Source: Clostridiales bacterium
Lineage (GTDB): Bacteria; Bacillota; Clostridia; Christensenellales; CAG-138
Length of the DNA: 37,427 nucleotides
Reading direction: 5' to 3'
NCBI GenBank assembly: GCA_918244965.1
Contig: CAKJYC010000075.1
Coordinates: forward strand, 1 to 37,427
The notes beneath the pieces were generated by a model. The model worked only from the letters and a program-made list of their open reading frames with translations, made no database searches and was not told the DNA's origin. The position numbers and the translations under genes were made by a program. Below, piece after piece: positions 1 to 10,795 of the stretch; the first letter of the stretch is position 1, and the number at the start of each line of letters is the position of its first letter.

Positions 1-2739
<2,739 letters not shown>

Positions 2740-2743
2740 CGAT

Positions 2744-3532
2744 ATGGAGCAACGCAATCTGACCGATACCGAATGTGCGTTGTACGGGACGAAGTCCTGC
2801 GCACTGCTGAATATGTCGGGCTGCGAGCAGTGCCCCCTCAAGGGCCGCATCGCAGACCCGGCGATCCATGATGACCTGAAGCTCTTTTGCGAGCTCCAGC
2901 CGGAGGGAACGGTCGCAAAGCTCTTCGAGAGCGAGACCTGTACCCTGTGCAAGACGGAGCCGAAGGGCAAGGCCGAATGCTTTGCGGTTTTCGACATGGC
3001 GCATACCGAGCCGAAGCAGCTTGCAAAGCGCAAATGGTTCAGCAGACAGACGACCGGCTTCATGGTGCCGCTGCAGTTCGCGTGCTGCAAAAAGTGCCGC
3101 TTGCGGATCCTGCTCTCATCGTATCTGCCGCTGATCGTGCCGATCGTACTGACCATCTGCATCCTGCCGTTCGTGATGAACGAGCATCTTGCACAGGGGC
3201 TCAGGAAGATCGCCGGCTGGTTCCCGTTTGCGCTCGTGCTGATCGCGATCGCGGGCGGCTACGGCATCGGCAAGCTGCTTTCGCACCTGTACAGGCGCAA
3301 GTCCGAAGCGGTGATGTACGTCGATGTGCGTACGCACCCGATCGTCGCCGAGATGACGGAGAAGGGATGGCGGCCGCTGTTCAACGACCGTCAGCCGCAT
3401 CTTGCGTTCACGAAGCACCGGATCGACAAGGGCCTCGGCAGCGCGCCGAGCAGCGTCTACCGCATGCCGGACGCGGACGAAGCGGAACCGGCGGCAGAAG
3501 AAAATGCTGCGGAAGATAAAATTTCGGATTGA
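2744..3532 (+). CDS. Cysteine-rich two-span membrane protein of unknown function
   Basis: This 262-residue protein is not one I recognise. The first 120 residues are cytosolic-looking and rich in Cys (11, 19, 27, 30, 49, 66, 69, 79, 114, 115, 118), including three C-x2-C pairs (CEQC, CTLC, CKKC). That suggests a metal-binding module with zinc or an iron-sulfur cluster. Two hydrophobic segments follow at about 121-144 and 156-178, then a charged tail rich in Ala and Glu. There is no signal peptide. The start lies 4 bases after the rpoC stop, and GGAGTG overlapping that stop can serve as ribosome binding site, so translation is probably coupled to rpoC. Many Firmicutes have an L7Ae-type RNA-binding protein at this position; this protein shows no similarity to that family by eye. 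Its final codons contain the rpsL promoter. Confidence 0.8.
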   Translation: MEQRNLTDTECALYGTKSCALLNMSGCEQCPLKGRIADPAIHDDLKLFCELQPEGTVAKLFESETCTLCKTEPKGKAECFAVFDMAHTEPKQLAKRKWFSRQTTGFMVPLQFACCKKCRLRILLSSYLPLIVPIVLTICILPFVMNEHLAQGLRKIAGWFPFALVLIAIAGGYGIGKLLSHLYRRKSEAVMYVDVRTHPIVAEMTEKGWRPLFNDRQPHLAFTKHRIDKGLGSAPSSVYRMPDADEAEPAAEENAAEDKISD

Positions 3533-3557
3533 CAAGATTGACTTTGTCTGATAAAAT
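3529..3557 (+). promoter_or_regulatory. Promoter of the rpsL-rpsG-fusA-tuf operon
   Basis: TTGACA (3529-3534) and TAAAAT (3552-3557) are separated by 17 bp, close to the sigma-A consensus. The -35 box overlaps the stop codon of the preceding gene. The expected start of transcription is near 3564, giving a 5' leader of about 130 nt before rpsL. Confidence 0.85.
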
Positions 3558-3565
3558 AACCATTT

Positions 3566-3650
3566 GGCGGTGCTTGTGAATCAAGCGCCGTCAAAACCCC
3601 GTTTTCGGGGCTGAAACCGGACAATATCCTCTGATTTGGGTTGCAGAGGG
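3566..3650 (+). promoter_or_regulatory. Structured 5' leader of rpsL with three consecutive hairpins
   Basis: Three hairpins follow one another. The first is an 11-bp stem (3566-3576 with 3582-3592, two G-U pairs, loop TGAAT). The second is CCCCG-TTTT-CGGGG (3597-3610). The third is CCTCTG with CAGAGG (3628-3633 with 3644-3649). None is followed by a U-run, so they are not plain terminators. A leader like this could be an autoregulatory binding site for a ribosomal protein of the operon. That is inference: the known S7 target in Escherichia coli lies between rpsL and rpsG, not here. Confidence 0.6.
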
Positions 3651-3697
3651 ATTGATTTATACAAAAGATTCAATATATTTTAGGAGGAAACATCTGA

Positions 3698-4084
3698 ATG
3701 CCGACCATTAACCAGTTGGTTCGCAAGGGCAGAGAACCCGTGGAATACAAGTCCACGGCGCCCATTCTGAAGCAGTGCCCGCAGCGTCGCGGCGTCTGCA
3801 CCGCAGTTCGTACGATGACGCCGAAAAAGCCGAATTCCGCACTGCGTAAAATTGCTCGTATCCGTCTGACCGACGGTCTCGAAGGTACCGCTTATATCCC
3901 CGGTATCGGTCACAACCTGCAGGAGCACTCCGTGGTGCTCATCCGCGGCGGCCGTGTCAAGGACCTGCCCGGTGTGCGTTACCACATCATCCGCGGCGCG
4001 CTCGATACCGCAGGCGTCGCAAACCGTAAGCAGGCTCGCTCGCTGTACGGTGCGAAGCGTCCCAAGACCGGCGCGAAGAAATAA
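3698..4084 (+). CDS. rpsL: 30S ribosomal protein S12
   Basis: S12 sits at the decoding centre of the small ribosomal subunit and helps monitor codon-anticodon pairing. The 128-residue product is collinear with the family. It has [11 protein letters not shown] with Lys43 and Lys44, and [13 protein letters not shown] with Lys88 and Asp89, the numbering of the E. coli precursor. Residues 12-26, between the N-terminal NQLVRK and CPQRRG, differ most from the E. coli form. AGGAGG at 3682-3687 sets the start. It is the first gene of the translation operon and is followed by rpsG after 12 bases. The lysines at which streptomycin-resistance changes are known in other bacteria are of wild type. Confidence 0.98.
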   Translation: MPTINQLVRKGREPVEYKSTAPILKQCPQRRGVCTAVRTMTPKKPNSALRKIARIRLTDGLEGTAYIPGIGHNLQEHSVVLIRGGRVKDLPGVRYHIIRGALDTAGVANRKQARSLYGAKRPKTGAKK

Positions 4085-4096
4085 GGAGGACATACC

Positions 4097-4567
4097 ATGC
4101 CGAGAAGAGGATTTATTCCGAAGAGAGAAGTTCTTCAGGACCCGATCTACAAGAGCGTCGTTGTGACAAAGCTCATCAACCAGGTCATGCTGGACGGTAA
4201 GCGCGGCGTCGCACAGAAGGCGGTCTATGATGCGTTTGAGATCATCAACCAGAAGACCGGCAAGGACGCGCTCGAAGCGTTCGAACAGGCAATGAACAAC
4301 ATCATGCCCGTGCTCGAAGTCAAGGCGCGCAGAGTCGGCGGTTCGACCTACCAGGTCCCGATCGAGATCCGCGCAGAGCGCCGTCAGACCCTCGGCCTTC
4401 GCTGGCTCGTGAGCTATGCGCGCAATCGCGGCGAGCGCACGATGGCGGAGCGCCTTGCAGGCGAGATCATGGATGCCTGCAACGAACAGGGCAACGCGGT
4501 CAAGAAGAAGGAAGACACCCATAAGATGGCAGAGGCCAACAAGGCGTTTGCACATTATCGCTGGTAA
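4097..4567 (+). CDS. rpsG: 30S ribosomal protein S7
   Basis: S7 nucleates assembly of the 30S head by binding the 3' major domain of 16S rRNA and lines the E site. The 156-residue length is normal. Family signatures are MPRRGF at the N-terminus, the core [11 protein letters not shown] and the end region with [10 protein letters not shown] strong AAGGAGG precedes the ATG by 6 bases. The stop codon TAA shares its last A with the fusA ATG (TAATG), so fusA translation is probably coupled to this gene. Confidence 0.98.
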   Translation: MPRRGFIPKREVLQDPIYKSVVVTKLINQVMLDGKRGVAQKAVYDAFEIINQKTGKDALEAFEQAMNNIMPVLEVKARRVGGSTYQVPIEIRAERRQTLGLRWLVSYARNRGERTMAERLAGEIMDACNEQGNAVKKKEDTHKMAEANKAFAHYRW

Positions 4568-6654
4568 TGCGGGACACTGCGCTTGAACTGACACGCAATA
4601 TCGGCATCATGGCGCACATTGATGCCGGCAAGACCACGACGACCGAGCGGATCCTGTTCTATACGGGCAAGATCCACAAGGTGGGCGAAGTACACGAGGG
4701 CACGGCGACCATGGACTACATGGCGCAGGAGCAGGAACGCGGCATCACGATCTGCTCCGCCGCGACCACGACGTACTGGCGTGGGCATCGCATCAACATC
4801 ATCGACACGCCGGGGCATGTGGATTTCACCGTCGAGGTGGAACGCAGCCTCCGGGTGCTGGATGGTGCCGTTGCCGTATTCTGCGCAAAGGGCGGCGTCG
4901 AGCCGCAGTCCGAAACGGTCTGGCGGCAGGCCATGAAGTACCATGTGCCCTGCATTGCGTACGTCAACAAAATGGACATCACGGGAGCGGATTTCTTCCA
5001 TGTGATGGACATGATGCGCGACCGTTTGGGCGCAAACCCGATTCCGGTGCAGCTTCCGATCGGAAGCGAAATGAACTTCCGCGGCATCGTCGACCTGGTC
5101 ACGATGAAGGCGGAGGTCTACTACAACGACGACGGCACGGACATCCGCGAGGAGCCGATCCCCGACGATCTGGTCGAATCGGCCGAGGAGCATCGCACGG
5201 CGCTGATCGAGGCGGTCATCGAGCAGGACGAAGCCCTGCTTGAGAAATACTTCGACGGCGAAATGCCTACGGAACAGGAGCTGATCTCCTGTATCCGCAA
5301 GGCCACGATCTCCGGCGCGGCGGTGCCGGTCACCTGCGGTACCTCGTACCGCAACAAAGGCGTACAGCCGCTTCTGAACGCGATCGTCGATTATCTGCCT
5401 TCGCCGCTGGACATTCCGCCGGCGCAGGGGACCGATCGCAGCGGAGAGAAGGAGATCGTCGCCCTGCCGAAGGACGACGCGCCGTTCGCCGCACTTGCGT
5501 TCAAGATCGTCACCGACCCGTTCGTGGGACGGCTGGCGTTCATCCGCGTCTACAGCGGTACGCTGAAGGCGGGCTCGTACGTCTATAACGTCTCAAAGCA
5601 GAAGCGTGAACGCGTCAGCAAGATCCTGCTGATGCACGCGGATGCGCGCACCGAGCTGGATGAGGTCCACGCGGGCGACATCTGTGCGCTGGTCGGCATG
5701 AAGGAAACGTCCACCGGCGACACGCTCTGTACCGAAAACCGTCAGATGCTTCTGGAAAGCATGATCTTCCCGACGCCGGTCATTCAGGTCGCGATCGAAC
5801 CGAAGACCAAGGCCGGTCAGGAAAAGATGATGGCGGCGCTTGCAAAGCTCGGCGAAGAGGACCCCACCTTCCGCACTTATACGGATCAGGAGACGGGGCA
5901 GACCATCATCGCGGGCATGGGCGAGCTGCATCTGGAGATCATCGTGGACCGGTTGATCCGTGAATTCCGCGTCGAGGCGACGGTCGGCAAGCCGCAGGTC
6001 GCCTACAAGGAATCCATCGTGCATCCGACGACGTACGAATGCCGCTACGTGCGGCAGACGGGCGGCCACGGACAGTTCGCGCACACCGTGATCGAGTTCG
6101 CGCCGCTTTCGGATCCCGCAGAGGGAGAGACGTTCCGCTTCGTCAACAAGATCGTCGGCGGGGTGATCCCGAAGGAGTTCATCCCTGCCGTCGAACAGGG
6201 CGTTCGCGACGCGCTGATGAGCGGCCCGCTCGGCGGGTACGAGCTCATCAACCTTCAGGCGACGCTCAAGGACGGAAGCTTCCACGAGGTCGATTCGAGC
6301 GATCTGGCGTTCCGTATCGCGGGCTCGCTGTCGGTCAAGGAAGGCATCACAAAGGACAACTGTGAGCTTCTGGAGCCGATGATGAGCGTCGAGGTGCTGG
6401 TGCCGGACGAATACCTCGGCGATATCGTGGGCAATCTTACGTCGCGGCGGTGCAAGATCTCCGGTATGGAGACGCGCCAGGGCAGCACGGCAGTCCACGC
6501 GATCTGCCCGCTTTCCGAAATGTTCGGGTACGCGACCGATCTGCGTTCGAGGACGCAGGGCAGAGGCACGTTCACGATGCAGTTCAACCGCTACGACAAG
6601 GTTTCGGCCGCAATACAGGAGCAGATCCTGGGCAAATACAACTACTGGTTCTAA
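4567..6654 (+). CDS. fusA: Elongation factor G
   Basis: EF-G is the GTPase that drives tRNA-mRNA translocation and, with RRF, ribosome recycling. The 695-residue product has all family landmarks: P-loop AHIDAGKTT (16-24), switch region [26 protein letters not shown], and the domain IV segment with [10 protein letters not shown]. The start is chosen because the residues before [11 protein letters not shown] match the usual short leader. The ATG overlaps the rpsG TAA by one base. Upstream I see no good Shine-Dalgarno sequence inside rpsG, so re-initiation by ribosomes finishing rpsG is likely. Most bacteria have a short gap with its own ribosome binding site here. tuf follows 34 bases later. 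Confidence 0.97.
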   Translation: MRDTALELTRNIGIMAHIDAGKTTTTERILFYTGKIHKVGEVHEGTATMDYMAQEQERGITICSAATTTYWRGHRINIIDTPGHVDFTVEVERSLRVLDGAVAVFCAKGGVEPQSETVWRQAMKYHVPCIAYVNKMDITGADFFHVMDMMRDRLGANPIPVQLPIGSEMNFRGIVDLVTMKAEVYYNDDGTDIREEPIPDDLVESAEEHRTALIEAVIEQDEALLEKYFDGEMPTEQELISCIRKATISGAAVPVTCGTSYRNKGVQPLLNAIVDYLPSPLDIPPAQGTDRSGEKEIVALPKDDAPFAALAFKIVTDPFVGRLAFIRVYSGTLKAGSYVYNVSKQKRERVSKILLMHADARTELDEVHAGDICALVGMKETSTGDTLCTENRQMLLESMIFPTPVIQVAIEPKTKAGQEKMMAALAKLGEEDPTFRTYTDQETGQTIIAGMGELHLEIIVDRLIREFRVEATVGKPQVAYKESIVHPTTYECRYVRQTGGHGQFAHTVIEFAPLSDPAEGETFRFVNKIVGGVIPKEFIPAVEQGVRDALMSGPLGGYELINLQATLKDGSFHEVDSSDLAFRIAGSLSVKEGITKDNCELLEPMMSVEVLVPDEYLGDIVGNLTSRRCKISGMETRQGSTAVHAICPLSEMFGYATDLRSRTQGRGTFTMQFNRYDKVSAAIQEQILGKYNYWF

Positions 6655-6688
6655 ACACAAAACAACATTTCTATAAGGAGAACTTACA

Positions 6689-7900
<1,212 letters not shown>

Positions 7901-7901
7901 T

Positions 7902-8091
7902 CAGGCGGCCGTTATCGGCGCCGGATCATTTGCAGCGAGCAAAATCACAAGAGCATACTGCATGAAGAAAGGACGTTCGCGTCCTTTCTTTTTATCTGTT
8001 CGCTGCAAATCAGCCGCGTTTTGGGCCTTCGCATACGTCAGTATAGCTCGGCCCAAAGAACGCGGCTTCCGGCACCAATCCCGGCCGCCTG
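7902..8091 (-). repeat. Structured repeat, copy 1 (190 bp)
   Basis: This is one of three related intergenic elements; canonical orientation is the minus strand. The outer stem is CAGGCGGCCG (7902-7911) with CGGCCGCCTG (8082-8091), a perfect 10 bp. Arm one on the minus strand has CGCGTTCTTTGGGCC pairing with GGCCCAAAACGCG around the small hairpin ATAC-TGAC-GTAT (8033-8044). Arm two is ATTTGCAGCGA (7928-7938) with its complement at 8000-8010, enclosing a variable hairpin at 7967-7988. Arms one and two are in the same order in the copies at 14071 and 27194, with different but complementary stem sequences. The variable hairpin doubles as the tuf terminator on the plus strand. Confidence 0.85.
7965..7993 (+). 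terminator. Rho-independent terminator of the tuf operon
   Basis: A 9-bp stem GAAAGGACG (7967-7975) with CGTCCTTTC (7980-7988) and loop TTCG is followed by TTTTT. It lies within arm two of structured repeat copy 1. Confidence 0.9.
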
Positions 8092-8103
8092 TGCCGCAGG
8101 TGC

Positions 8104-8128
8104 GGAGCCGGGCGATCGGCTCCTTTTT
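8104..8128 (+). terminator. Rho-independent terminator
   Basis: GGAGCCG (8104-8110) pairs with CGGCTCC (8117-8123), loop GGCGAT, followed by TTTTT. It could be a backup terminator for tuf. Confidence 0.75.
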
Positions 8129-8216
8129 CATGCCCGCAGACGGTTCATGCCGCAAGGCAATTCACGGCGAAGCCAATTCATGCGCACAGCGCAATTCATC
8201 GGGAGATCGATCTCGG
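8127..8216. repeat. Array of about 17-bp palindromic units beginning TTCAT or TTCAC
   Basis: Five successive units start at 8127, 8144, 8161, 8177 and 8195. Each begins TTCAT or TTCAC and is followed by a short inverted repeat whose sequence changes but stays complementary: GCC-GCAA-GGC, GGC-GAA-GCC, GCGC-ACA-GCGC. The first unit is an imperfect palindrome and the last ends in the perfect palindrome GAGATCGATCTC. A two-unit relative lies at 29729-29762. No spacers or cas genes are present, so it is not a CRISPR array. Confidence 0.65.
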
Positions 8217-8283
8217 CCGCCCGGAGGGAGACTCCCTTCGTGCGTGGAAATCTTTGCCGAATCGTGAATAATCCATGAAACGG

Positions 8284-8313
8284 TTGACAAAACGGCGGTT
8301 TTGCGGATATAAT
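8284..8313 (+). promoter_or_regulatory. Promoter of the small lipoprotein gene
   Basis: TTGACA (8284-8289), 18 bp, TATAAT (8308-8313). Both boxes match the sigma-A consensus exactly. The leader is about 35 nt with AGGAGG at 8339-8344. Confidence 0.9.
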
Positions 8314-8354
8314 GAATTGCTACTATAGCAATACAATCAGGAGGAATTATATTT

Positions 8355-8723
8355 ATGAAGAAGTGGATTGCAGTGATGCTGGTTGCATTGATGGCGCTCT
8401 CTCTGATTGCCTGCGGCGGCGGCAAGAGCGACGGCGTTGTCGGCACCTGGGAGCTTGACAGCGGCATCGGCGAGGAAGGCGAACAGATGGTCCAGCTGCT
8501 CAAAGCGTTCGGCATGAGCATGTCTATCACGTTCAAGGCGGACGGCACCGGCACGATCGACACCGAAGGCATGGGCCAGAAGGACAGCCAGCCCTTCAAT
8601 TACACCTATGAAAACGGCGTTCTGACGATTGAAGGCACTGAAGGCGGCAACAACCTCAAGATCGAAGGCAACAAGCTGATCCTCGAACAGGACGGCGTCG
8701 GCATGGTCTTCAAGAAGAAATAA
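8355..8723 (+). CDS. Small lipoprotein with lipocalin-like C-terminal domain
   Basis: This 122-residue secreted lipoprotein has a short signal peptide with lipobox LIAC and lipidated Cys20. Residues 27-122 form one beta-rich domain (GVVGTWELD, a TFKADGTGTID strand, YTYENGVLTIEG, LILEQDG) of the type seen in small lipocalin-like lipoproteins such as DUF5640. The same domain, about three quarters identical by eye, is the C-terminal domain of the zinc-ribbon protein at 31196-32566. The gene is transcribed alone, from a consensus promoter to a terminator. Its role is unknown; a ligand-binding or envelope-sensing function is inference from the fold type. Confidence 0.85.
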   Translation: MKKWIAVMLVALMALSLIACGGGKSDGVVGTWELDSGIGEEGEQMVQLLKAFGMSMSITFKADGTGTIDTEGMGQKDSQPFNYTYENGVLTIEGTEGGNNLKIEGNKLILEQDGVGMVFKKK

Positions 8724-8740
8724 TCATTAACCGAGCAAAG

Positions 8741-8762
8741 AAGAGCCTTCGGGCTCTTTTTT
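8741..8762 (+). terminator. Rho-independent terminator of the small lipoprotein gene
   Basis: AAGAGCC (8741-8747), loop TTCG, GGCTCTT (8752-8758), with the T-run extending to 8762. Confidence 0.92.
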
Positions 8763-8866
8763 GTATGCCTGAAGCAGATTATTGCCGTGTGCCGCGGACG
8801 GACTGCGGACAAAAGCGTGCGGACTGCAAACCGTGTATAAAAACGCAAATTCTTGAAAAATAATAC

Positions 8867-8895
8867 TTTGCATTTGCCCCGCGATGTATTATACT
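8867..8895 (+). promoter_or_regulatory. Promoter of the transporter operon
   Basis: TTTGCA (8867-8872), 17 bp, TATACT (8890-8895). The leader is about 75 nt and the ribosome binding site AAGGGGG is at about 8956-8962. Confidence 0.65.
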
Positions 8896-8974
8896 ATAAA
8901 CAAACTATCCGTTTGCGCAGGATCCTGTACATGCGGCATGTTTGATAAGGAAAACAAGGGGGTAAACACACAGT

Positions 8975-10783
8975 ATGAAAACCAGAAGACTCACCAAGAA
9001 AGAGATGTGGATCTTCGCGATCGGTCAGCTCGGCTGGTCGATCCTCGGCGGTCTCATCAACGCGTGGCTGGTCACGTTCTATCTGCCGACGTCGGGCGAC
9101 GTGGCAAACGGCGCGCCGTTCTTTCTGCCGACAGGCCTGATCATCTTCGGCATCCTGACCATCCTCGGCCTGATCTCGTTCATCTGCCGTATCTTTGACG
9201 CCGTCACAGACCCGCTGATCGCGTCGCTAAGTGACCGCAGCAAGAACCCGAAGGGCCGGCGCATTCCGTTCATGCGCCGTGCGGCGATTCCGTTCGCCGT
9301 CATCGCGGTGCTCGTATTCTGCGCGCCGGTTGAGGCGATCAGCACGATCAACATCGTCTGGGTCCTCGGCTTCCTCATTCTGTTCTACCTGTTCATGACG
9401 ATGTACTGCACGCCGTACAACGCGCTGATCTCCGAGTTCGGCAAGACGCAGGAGGATCGTATGTACATCTCCACGGCGATCTCCGCGACGTTCTTTGCAG
9501 GTACGCTTTTGAGCTACGTTCCGTTCGTTCTCGCGCCGATGCTGCGCGGCATGATCGGCGTCAGCTTCCCGTGGAGCTATCGCATCTGCTTCATCGTGCT
9601 GGCGGTGGTCGCGCTGATCTGCATGCTGATCCCGACCTTCAAGCTCAAGGAACGCGACTTCGTCGACGCACAGCCGTCCACGGAGAAGAGCAACACCGTT
9701 AAGAGCCTCGTCAAGACCTTCAAGAACAAGGAGTTTTTGAAGTTCTCCGGCTCCGATATCGCATACTTCATCGCATTGACCCTGTTCCAGACCGGTCTCC
9801 CGTTCTTTGTCAAGGTCTCCATGAATCTTGATGAATCCTGGGCGATGTACTTCCTCGGCGGCATGACGGTGCTGTCCGCCTGCTTCTATCCGATCGTATC
9901 GAAGCTCGTCCGGAAGTTCGGCAAAAAGAAGCTCGTCATCACCGGCTTTATCGGCCTTGCGCTCGCATATGTCGTGACCGCGCTGATCGGCGTCGTTATT
10001 CCGAGAGGCATCCTTCCGGGCATCCTGATCGTCGTGATCTCCGCGTTCCCGATGGCGCTTTTGGGCATCATCCCGCAGTCGATCATTGCAGACGTTGCGG
10101 AGGAGGACGCGATCCTGACCGGCGAAAAGCGCGAGGGCATGTTCTTTGCGGCGCGCACCTTCGCAATGAAGATGGGCCAGTCCGTCGCGGCGCTCGTGTT
10201 CACCTCGCTGGCGATCCTGCTGCCGCTGTGTGATGCGAATGTCAAGATCAACGGCAAGACCGAGATCGTTGCGAACACCGGCACCGTACAGGAGCTGGAG
10301 GGCTTCGACTATGAGGTTGAGATCACCGAGAAGGGCGAAAAGAAGGGCCTGACGGAGAACGATTTTACGGTCGAATTGATCGAGAGAGCGCCTGAGAAGG
10401 AAGGCGGAGAGCCCGTCAACCCGACGCTTGTCAAGAACAACCCCGGCAATAAGGAGAATCCCGAAGAGGGCGACCTCGTCGGCAGCTACCTGATGCAGAT
10501 GAACGAGGACGACTTCAAGGTTAACGCGCCCGAAGGCGCAACCGCCAACAAGATCGTCACGCCCGGCAGACTGACCGTCGCAAAGGATGCCGAAAAGGCG
10601 GAGGAGCTGAAGGCCAAAATGACCAGCGGCGATCTGACCGCGTCCCGCTTCGGCCTCAGGATCGTTGCGATCGTGGCTGTCGCATTCTGTCTGCTCGGTG
10701 CCGTCATTCTCGCCTTCTATAAGGAAAAGAAGGTCATGAAGGTCATCGAGGACGCGCACGCGAAGGAAAACCTTCCCGAATGA
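8975..10783 (+). CDS. GPH-type MFS sugar:cation symporter with an extracytoplasmic insertion
   Basis: This 602-residue polytopic membrane protein resembles the glycoside-pentoside-hexuronide:cation symporters (MelB type). Its N-terminus is KKEMWIFAIGQLGW, followed by FDAVTDPLIASLSDRSKNPKGRRIPF, the family's loop 2-3 signature, and a TMxCTPYNAL-like segment. The family norm is about 450-500 residues. The extra length is a hydrophilic segment of about 130 residues (about 420-553) between the last two membrane spans, rich in Glu, Lys and Asn with beta-like character. It should lie outside the cell. The GT-B-like gene starts 12 bases after the stop, so substrate may relate to that enzyme. The substrate cannot be told from sequence. 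Confidence 0.85.
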   Translation: MKTRRLTKKEMWIFAIGQLGWSILGGLINAWLVTFYLPTSGDVANGAPFFLPTGLIIFGILTILGLISFICRIFDAVTDPLIASLSDRSKNPKGRRIPFMRRAAIPFAVIAVLVFCAPVEAISTINIVWVLGFLILFYLFMTMYCTPYNALISEFGKTQEDRMYISTAISATFFAGTLLSYVPFVLAPMLRGMIGVSFPWSYRICFIVLAVVALICMLIPTFKLKERDFVDAQPSTEKSNTVKSLVKTFKNKEFLKFSGSDIAYFIALTLFQTGLPFFVKVSMNLDESWAMYFLGGMTVLSACFYPIVSKLVRKFGKKKLVITGFIGLALAYVVTALIGVVIPRGILPGILIVVISAFPMALLGIIPQSIIADVAEEDAILTGEKREGMFFAARTFAMKMGQSVAALVFTSLAILLPLCDANVKINGKTEIVANTGTVQELEGFDYEVEITEKGEKKGLTENDFTVELIERAPEKEGGEPVNPTLVKNNPGNKENPEEGDLVGSYLMQMNEDDFKVNAPEGATANKIVTPGRLTVAKDAEKAEELKAKMTSGDLTASRFGLRIVAIVAVAFCLLGAVILAFYKEKKVMKVIEDAHAKENLPE

Positions 10784-10795
10784 TCGAGGCCTGCC

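Noticed and set aside
7902..8091. MITE or insertion-sequence remnant
   Set aside because: The terminal arms of the three copies have different sequences, no target duplication is visible, and no transposase fragment is inside. Kept only as an alternative.
8127..8216. CRISPR array
   Set aside because: Units are about 17 bp with no spacers of 30 bp or more, the repeats are not identical, and no cas gene is present.
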